A stretch of 34,917 bases of DNA from Mnemiopsis leidyi (taxonomy: Eukaryota > Ctenophora > Tentaculata > Lobata > Bolinopsidae), in contig JH153324.1 in the NCBI GenBank assembly GCA_000226015.1, positions 309,849-344,765 on the forward strand. Reading direction: 5' to 3'. Each line of letters opens with the position of its first letter. Position 1 is the first letter of the stretch. Positions 29,152-34,917 of this stretch are shown in pieces. The translations under genes were made by a program, and so were the position numbers. Under the pieces are notes generated by a model. That model worked only from the letters and a program-made list of their open reading frames with translations, was not told the DNA's origin and did not search any database.

Positions 29152-30696
29152 AGTTGCGGCCGTCCGCCCTCGTGCGAGAATGCTGGCCACATCTTATCGG
29201 CATATTTGTGGCTGCAGTCAAGCACGTTTAATAAGGAAAGAAATGTTTGGAGAAATGTCGGTTACTCCCAAATTTTAGTTACATCTGTATTTTTTAATAT
29301 ACCATGATTGTTAATCAATATTGCTGTAGTAGGGGTTTCTCCAAATACATCAATTTGTTTTATGACCACCTTTACTATTGGCTCAAACACACAATGGCTT
29401 CTGTTTTTATGATTTGTAGTAAATACTAGAAATCGGGGCGTATTTCTTGTTAACAGATCTGTTTAGCTGTGTAATTGAATTTGTCTACAATTTTTCGCTA
29501 TATTTACGTGTGACTGGTTGAAAAATCCCTCTTTACCGCTTTAGTTTTTAAAAAGATTAAACTTTTGCTTTTCTGTTTTGGGCAACGTGTTCGAGAGTTT
29601 TTATCCAGTTAGGAAAGTCAGATTACCCTGCAGCTGAGAATGATGATGTAAACCTTCAAACTGCCGCAACCTCCGTATTTTATCCAACTGTTTAGTTTTA
29701 CTGATCTCCATTGTTTGTTCTAATTACGATTGTTTGATAAATTTAAACTTTAATGTAATTCAACTTTAAAAAATTCTACTATGATATAATTCTGCTATGA
29801 TATAATTCAACTTTAATATAATTCAACCGCAACTCCAGTAATTGCGGTTATACCTATTACCGTCCCGCAGCTTTTGCCTTTCTGGAAGTCTGGACAGGAA
29901 ACTGACGGGTATGATCTTGTTAACTCCAGTCGGATTCCGCAGAGCGTTTTAGGATAGCCACTTCCCCTATTGATTGTGCACTGGTGCTCTACTGGCCTCT
30001 AATCGTCGGACAGAAATCCGCATAAGCTTGAATTTGTGTTTGCTCGAGGCTAGTCGTAAACTTATGATTGAAGGGCACGCCTCAATACAGCAAAAGCAGT
30101 ACAATCTAGTAATAGCTGCGCGGATCTCGACTGTTTTGGTAGTAAGTGACAAGGCTGACGGATTCTGACACAATTATATAACGGGGAATAAAACATGGAC
30201 CCAAACTCGACACATCGGAATTTCAAATTCAAATTTGGTCAAATTTTTTGATAGTGAAAAATCATGGTCACCGTACCCTCTCCCCTAAGCTGTAGATGTG
30301 AGTGTTTTAATAAGAGCTTTTAAATTTAAAAGACTTTATGTGAAGATCAGAAAAATCTTAAATTTTCTACACACAAGCAGGATGGTTAGAGAGTGGTTGA
30401 GACACCGCTATGAAGGAGACAGCGGAATCTATCAGTATTGGAAGTAGGACGTCAGCGATACTAGATAGTAAACACTCTGGATGGTTCAAAAACTCAAGGC
30501 TGGCCGTTCCAACTCCAAAATGACTTAAAGCGATCGTTGAGAAGGTGCGATTTTGTTCTATTGTATTTGTAATGTTGTATAACGAAAACCTGTCTGATCT
30601 CACATACTAACTATTAGCCTGTGTTTGTGGGATGAATGTAAAAGTGTTTGTTTTTAAGTTCTGCAAACGCCTGTGTTATTTTGGAGCGGCTGTGAT
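29152..30696. other. SNIP1 downstream intergenic region
   Basis: About 1.5 kb of mostly AT-rich DNA without a recognisable gene. A small repeat of ATGATATAATTC-like units lies near 29780-29825. Short open frames on both strands near 29970-30170 and 30367-30603 show no family similarity that I can recognise. Confidence 0.4.
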
Positions 30697-30841
30697 ACTG
30701 TGAACAACATGCTAACATAGGACGTTATTAAATCAGTCTGATTGCGCGCCGGAATATAAAAAGTGTGCCTAAATCGGGCAATGGGCCCTGCCGGCGCGCA
30801 ATGGGTCCTGTAAAAGTAAAACGTGCTATGTTGTTTACAGT
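30697..30841. repeat. Small fold-back element with nested inverted repeats
   Basis: Outer arms ACTGTGAACAACAT (30697-30710) and ATGTTGTTTACAGT (30828-30841) pair with one mismatch. Inner arms TTGCGCGCCGG (30742-30752) and CCGGCGCGCAA (30791-30801) pair perfectly. Nested arms in 145 bp suggest a tiny MITE or a structured RNA locus. Confidence 0.6.
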
Positions 30842-30945
30842 TAGTGTGTAGAGCGTTTCATAAAAGCGGAAGTGCATCTTATCAGCTCTCTCTTATCAGC
30901 ATTCAGCAGCCTAAGGCTAAGCTTGTCCATTGTCGTCCCGTTTGT

Positions 30946-30985
30946 TGTTAGTGTTGTGCAATGCGTACATAGCACAACACTAACA
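30946..30985. repeat. Perfect 14-bp stem hairpin
   Basis: TGTTAGTGTTGTGC and GCACAACACTAACA are perfect inverted arms separated by 12 bases. It is not followed by a T run. The function is unknown; it could be a small fold-back relic near the element at 30697-30841. Confidence 0.7.
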
Positions 30986-32378
30986 TATCTGGGTACTACG
31001 GAGTTGGACTATTGTCGGTGCTTCAAACTCACGATAACATGATTCAGCAAGTGTTTAATTTTATAACTGGAACTGTAACAAACTGATTAAATGTGAACTC
31101 TAGAAACTGACGCCGCAAACTACGAAGGAAACATTTGTGTTAATGGTTTTGAATCTGACAGAGGTTTTTCAACGGGCGATGCGCGTCTAGAAGTAGAATT
31201 TCTTCGCCAGGCCAGAAATGCGCGATAGCGCTTGATGGCCGCGACAGTAGGTTATCAACCTACAAGAGGTTTTGAGAGAGATCAGGGCCCCAGAATCAGC
31301 TGCCTCGAGAATCAGCGAAAAGTCCGCAGACTAGCTGGTCAATCAGGAGGAACTTATTGAAATGCAGCTTACCGGGCTCTGCGTGGCTCTCTCTACCGTT
31401 ACGGTCCCCTTCGGTCGGAATATCATTGGAAACAAAGACTAAGGTACCTAGGTAATTGTAATGCAGGACAAGATAATCAAAAAACGGTCCGAGCACGTTA
31501 AAGCAGTAAAAGCCACGGTCACAAGTGAGATCAAGAGTTTAAGTTGAACTTGAAGACGTCCCCTAAGGCTCGACTATCAATATCATTAACAGTGTTAGAG
31601 AAACGTGCTCGAAAAAAACTAAGTCTTATGGTGTTCGGACTTCGGTCTCGAAGAGCGAGATTACGTTATCCCGGAAGACTGAGTAAAACGAAAGTCTGGA
31701 ACTCGATTTTATCCGCCAATATCTATCATGGAACAGTGTTATCGGATCGGAAAGAAGAAAGAACGGCTGAACTGGCCAAAAAAAGCTGTCTTCAACAGCA
31801 TGGCAAAGAGGCTGCTGTCCATCTTCATCTACTGGGTTTCTCCTGAAAGTACCATAGAAGAGCGAACGGAGCGAAGAAAGCTGAAAAATCTGTAGTCAAC
31901 CCGAAAAGTAGCGCTATGTAGTATGTAAAGAACGGAACAATTTGAAGTACAGATAAGAGGCCAGAGAAAAACAAACAAAACACTTGCAGTTTCCGGTTTA
32001 TAGAAACAGCCTCTTCCTGATGTGCGTTGCTTGATTCTGTGTTTTGTGAGTTTTTGAATGGCATAGACAGGAAGCTATTATGCGTTCTTGACTTCTTCGT
32101 TCTTGACTTCTTCGAGACGGGCGTCGGAATAGTAATACGATCAGGTGTCACAACCTGTTAAGCCCTCACTTCTGAATAGTTGTTGCAAGGCAGATCTGAC
32201 CAAGGTAAAGATATTTTCCCATAGGGGTCGTTCATGTGTTTGCATATTATGATTATTCCATCAGTCGCATAACTCAAAGCGTGCCTCCATCCAGAAAATG
32301 CACAGGGCAATCAGCATATTTTTAATGTGCAATTGTAATGATCAATTTGGCTTCTAGAATCTAGGCCGTGAGTCTAAC
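30986..32378. other. Intergenic DNA with no recognised gene
   Basis: Higher GC than the surroundings, with short open frames on both strands that I cannot assign. A small hairpin GTAGGTTATCAACCTAC is at 31247-31263, and a direct repeat TTCTTGACTTCTTCG occurs twice at 32085-32114. Decayed transposon sequence is possible, but no domain is visible. Confidence 0.35.
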
Positions 32379-32660
32379 TTGTTATACAGCTCAATATTGA
32401 TGATTTTTGATTTTGCGCACAAGGGGTTAGTAAAGGCCATTTATGGGCATTTATGGGGCCCAAATAAGGTTTTTGGGCTTCGGGACTGTCAACATTTAAT
32501 TCACGTTAAAATTTTTCACCGGAATGCTGGTTTTGCAGCTCAAACTCTCAAACTCAAAGTTACAAATTTTCACTTTCAGGGCCTGAAAGACCTTATGGTT
32601 ATAGACCCTAAAAGGCCCTCAAATCAAATGTTCTTATGGCATTTTCTTAGGCGCTGGAGT

Positions 32661-32772
32661 GCTGTTTTGAAGCGTCTGTTTTGTTTCGTAGTGTCTGTTT
32701 CTGTCTTTTGGCGTCGACGCCTAAAGACAAAAACAGACACTACGAAACAAAACAGACGCTTAAAAAACAGCG
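32661..32772. repeat. Long near-perfect palindrome centred on GCGTCGACGC
   Basis: The two 46-base arms 32670-32715 and 32716-32761 pair at 44 of 46 positions with no spacer. Pairing continues weakly outward with a small offset. The centre is GCGTCGACGC. The arms carry GCGTCTGTTTTG and GTGTCTGTTT, the same words that recur downstream to about 32970, so the palindrome is part of a larger repeat. Confidence 0.9.
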
Positions 32773-32990
32773 CAACAGATCTGTTGTCGCGATTATATTC
32801 GACTCTCGCAGCTCAAAGCTTGACGAGAACGTTAGACGGAAATAATCTGGTCACGGCGCCTGTTTCTGTTTTGAAGCGCTTGGTTCTGTTTTCAAAAGGC
32901 TGTGTCTGTTTTGAGGCGCCTGTTATTGTTTTAGGTGTTTATATATGTTTTAGTGGCGTCTGTTTTTCTGTGATCTTTGTCTGTTGAAAG
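32773..32990. repeat. Degenerate array of GCG(C/T)CTGTTTTG-like words
   Basis: GCGCCTGTTTCTGTTTTGAA, CTGTGTCTGTTTTGAGGCG, CGCCTGTTATTGTTTTAGG and GGCGTCTGTTTTTC recur at irregular 20-35-bp spacing. They share their core with the palindrome arms to the left. The open frame across this region is a by-product of the repeat. Confidence 0.65.
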
Positions 32991-32999
32991 CGTCTAGTA

Positions 33000-33419
33000 T
33001 GAAGTATGATTAGATAAATTAAAGTGTTAAATTATTAAAGACAAATTAAGGTAATTAGATGAATTAAAGTGTTTATGTTCCAGTTTGATATTCAAGTTGT
33101 GATATTATTGATGTAACTGGTCATACTCAATGTTTGATTTCATTGCAGGTTAACGAGCTGATGATGTAGATGAACCTTCATTTTTCCAATAGAAAAAAGA
33201 TGGAGCTACTAAACACGCCAGACAATGATGACTGACAGTGGTCGCTAGTCCAGGTTTAACCATATGTTTCCCTTCATACTTTCCCAGGGGTTAAACAGTT
33301 TTGCCGAGTACCCAAGTCAAAACGCGTGTCCACTAGCTCTACCGTGAATCCCGTGTCACAAACACATATCACCTTTGTACAAATCTGTGAACTCTCCTAA
33401 TACAACCTGCTCCATTTTC
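33000..33419. other. AT-rich spacer upstream of promoter-like block
   Basis: Non-coding. A direct repeat with GATGAATTAAAGTGTT-like sequence occurs near 33010 and 33058. Nothing else is recognised. Confidence 0.4.
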
Positions 33420-33800
33420 TGATTGGTCGCTCCAAATCACGTGATCACAACGCAATATTCCGATTGGCGGGCTCCTCGTTTAATTACTGTTTCTATACAA
33501 ACCTCCCTGCCTCTCGTCGTGTATACACGTCAAATTATTGTTATCGGTCCACTGGATGCGAGTTGCCCACGTGGGTTACCATGACGTTGTCACGTGACTG
33601 CGTAGCAACAACACGATGCTCCTAGCTAGACCCACGCTGCGACTCCCACTACTGGCTAGCACTGCACGTGCTCCAGCTCGATCTCCCATTGGATCAACCA
33701 GTCCTCCACTACCTCTCCCATTGGCTGCATTTCTCGCTGCTCTGGGCGCTGATTGGTCCATCTCCGACAATCCTCACGATCTTATTGGTTAAACCGCTCA
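33420..33800 (+). promoter_or_regulatory. Promoter-like block: six CCAAT boxes (four at 32-bp spacing) and four CACGTG E-boxes
   Basis: ATTGG (reverse CCAAT) starts at 33422, 33462, 33688, 33720, 33752 and 33784. The last four are exactly 32 bp apart, about three helical turns. CACGTG cores start at 33438, 33568, 33591 and 33665. The one at 33591 sits in the palindrome GTCACGTGAC. The block lies 170 bp or more upstream of a probable first coding exon at 33960. NF-Y and bHLH binding is expected from the motifs but not shown. Confidence 0.75.
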
Positions 33801-33959
33801 CACTCTCTCTCGCTCTCTCTCTACAACTTTCTAATCCACGCTTGAGCTTGAGCTGATTGACCCGCTAAGCCGCTATAGCCACCGCAACCGTATCATAACC
33901 GCTTTAGATTTAGATTTTATAGCACCCGCCACACATCTCGTCTGCACCGGATAGGAAGC

Positions 33960-34053
33960 ATGCAGCAGGACCAAGTCAGACCCGCCCTATCCGACTCTCT
34001 GATCCGTAAACCTGAACCTCGAGATACCGCCGACAGAACCGAGTTTGAGCGAG
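33960..34053 (+). CDS. Probable first coding exon of an unidentified gene (partial)
   Basis: An ATG at 33960 opens 31 codons beginning MQQDQVRPALSDSLIRK, and the exon ends in phase 1 at a good donor (GTAAGAAAG, GT at 34054). Its position after a CCAAT/E-box block supports a real start. The product is polar and charged, and I do not recognise it. The following exons are not secure: a short segment around 34577-34613 could join in phase, but evidence is thin. The gene presumably continues past the window end. Confidence 0.5.
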
Positions 34054-34749
34054 GTAAGAAAGTAGACGGTGTCTGTTTGTATGTTTGTCTGTGTGTTGTG
34101 TTCGTAAGTAATGAAACTTCCTCCTGATTAGATTGGATATATATGTGTGTGTGTTGGATACTATACGCCATATTAATATACCCCCTTATTTCTAATTCTC
34201 ATGATGAAGATAGAAGCTGGTGAGAGAGAGAGTGAGTATTTGTACTAGAACCTACACATCGTTTTTCAATTTAATTTTTGATCATATTAGACTGCCCTGT
34301 ACATGAAGGTAGGAGTATTGCTAATATGCTATTAACTAATCAGTACAGTGGGGTAGCCCTACCCTATTTCAGATTGAATTGACTTCCGATTCTTCAGAGT
34401 TGTACTTGTCTCACTGGGTCATGTTGGAATAACTGGGATTTTTTAGGGTAGTCTAACTCGGCTTTTGTGTATTGATTTTCCCAATTTCCGTGGTGTCGAC
34501 CTCAAATCGGGGTTAGCCGTTACTTTTTGTTATGACCGATTTTATGTAGTTCTGCTTTCTAAAGTTTGTTAGAATCGAGTGTACCAGAAAGACTGCCACT
34601 CAAGAGAATGTCAGGTTGTCGCCTCCTCGTGAATCCCTCAGTTTTTTATCGGGACGTCTTTCAGTTCTGAATCTGTCAGGTAGGACCTTTTTATTTTTTT
34701 ATTCTCTTTGTTTTAATATGAGTGCTGCAATTGTGCATGATTAGTAAAT
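34054..34749. other. Probable intron region of the last gene
   Basis: Starts at the donor after the 33960 exon. It contains GT-rich stretches and several possible tiny exons, none convincing. Confidence 0.35.
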
Positions 34750-34917
34750 GAGAGTGAGTGAGTGAGTGAGTGAGTGAGTGAGTGAGAGTGAGTGAGTGAG
34801 TGAGTGAGTGAGTGAGTGAGTGAGTGAGTGAGTGAGTGAGTGAGTGAGTGAGTGAGTGAGTGAGTGAGTGAGTGAGTGAGTGAGTGAGTGAGTGAGTGAG
34901 TGAGTGAGTGAGTGAGT
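34750..34917 (+). repeat. (GTGA)n microsatellite, cut by the window end
   Basis: At least 168 bp of almost pure GAGT repeat with one or two slips near 34784. All frames contain frequent TGA stops, so it is non-coding. Its true length is unknown because the window ends inside it. Confidence 0.97.

Noticed and set aside
31544..31846. Plus-strand 100-codon basic frame
   Set aside because: Starts at TTG, is low in recognisable motifs and has no neighbour support.
31825..32151. Minus-strand 108-codon frame with two hydrophobic stretches
   Set aside because: Starts at GTG, lacks any recognised family and has no splice or promoter support. It might be a decayed element.
32379..32987. 202-codon plus-strand open frame
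   Set aside because: It runs through the palindrome and the GCGTCTGTTTTG array; composition is driven by the repeat and no domain is visible.
1..34917. CRISPR array, prokaryotic operon or phage content
   Set aside because: The tandem repeats have no spacer-repeat structure, and the genes are spliced eukaryotic ones.

Overview
This is a nuclear segment from an animal genome. Spliced genes with GT-AG introns sit among AT-rich intergenic DNA, tRNA-derived SINE copies, a MITE-like element and many minisatellites. All recognisable genes lie on the plus strand, and five of the six are conserved eukaryotic housekeeping or signalling genes: MIOS (GATOR2), MED10 (Mediator), ACTR6/ARP6 (SWR1/SRCAP chromatin remodelling), huntingtin (HTT) and SNIP1 (FHA-domain spliceosome/transcription factor). 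The sixth is a long 2-oxoglutarate/Fe(II) dioxygenase-like protein. I cannot fix the species from the sequence; an invertebrate is my best inference.

Layout: 574-8047 MIOS, 16 exons, with an apparent one-base frameshift in an A7 run of exon 4; 8970-9371 MED10, one exon; 9919-13020 dioxygenase-like, one exon; 13855-16384 ACTR6, 7 exons; 17326-25020 huntingtin, one uninterrupted 2,564-codon exon; 25294-25809 MITE-like element; 26460-29151 SNIP1, 7 exons; 29152-33400 gene-poor DNA with fold-back structures, including a 92-nt near-perfect palindrome; 33420-33800 a promoter-like block with four CCAAT boxes at exact 32-bp spacing and four CACGTG boxes; 33960-34053 a probable first coding exon of a further gene that is not resolved; 34750 to the end a (GTGA)n microsatellite. 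I rebuilt the exons by hand, requiring splice phases to match and the protein to resemble the family. Every junction in MIOS, ACTR6 and SNIP1 closes in phase, apart from the MIOS exon 4 shift.

The most striking pattern is that tandem repeats repeatedly lie on gene-structure boundaries instead of at random positions. The 3' splice site of MIOS exon 12 is present in four 46-bp tandem copies. The 3' splice site of SNIP1 exon 3 is present in four 53-bp copies. The 5' splice site of ACTR6 exon 4 is present in four 22-24-bp copies. MIOS intron 9 opens into a long array of GTAAGT-like donor motifs. ACTR6 intron 5 starts with a G17 run, and the ACTR6 stop codon lies at the start of a 13-bp array of E-box-like units. 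For both acceptor arrays only the most downstream copy keeps the reading frame open; each upstream copy would lead to a premature stop. The second notable point is huntingtin: intronless, with a recognisable N17-like start but no polyglutamine or proline-rich tract, and without most of the long disordered segment known from the human protein.
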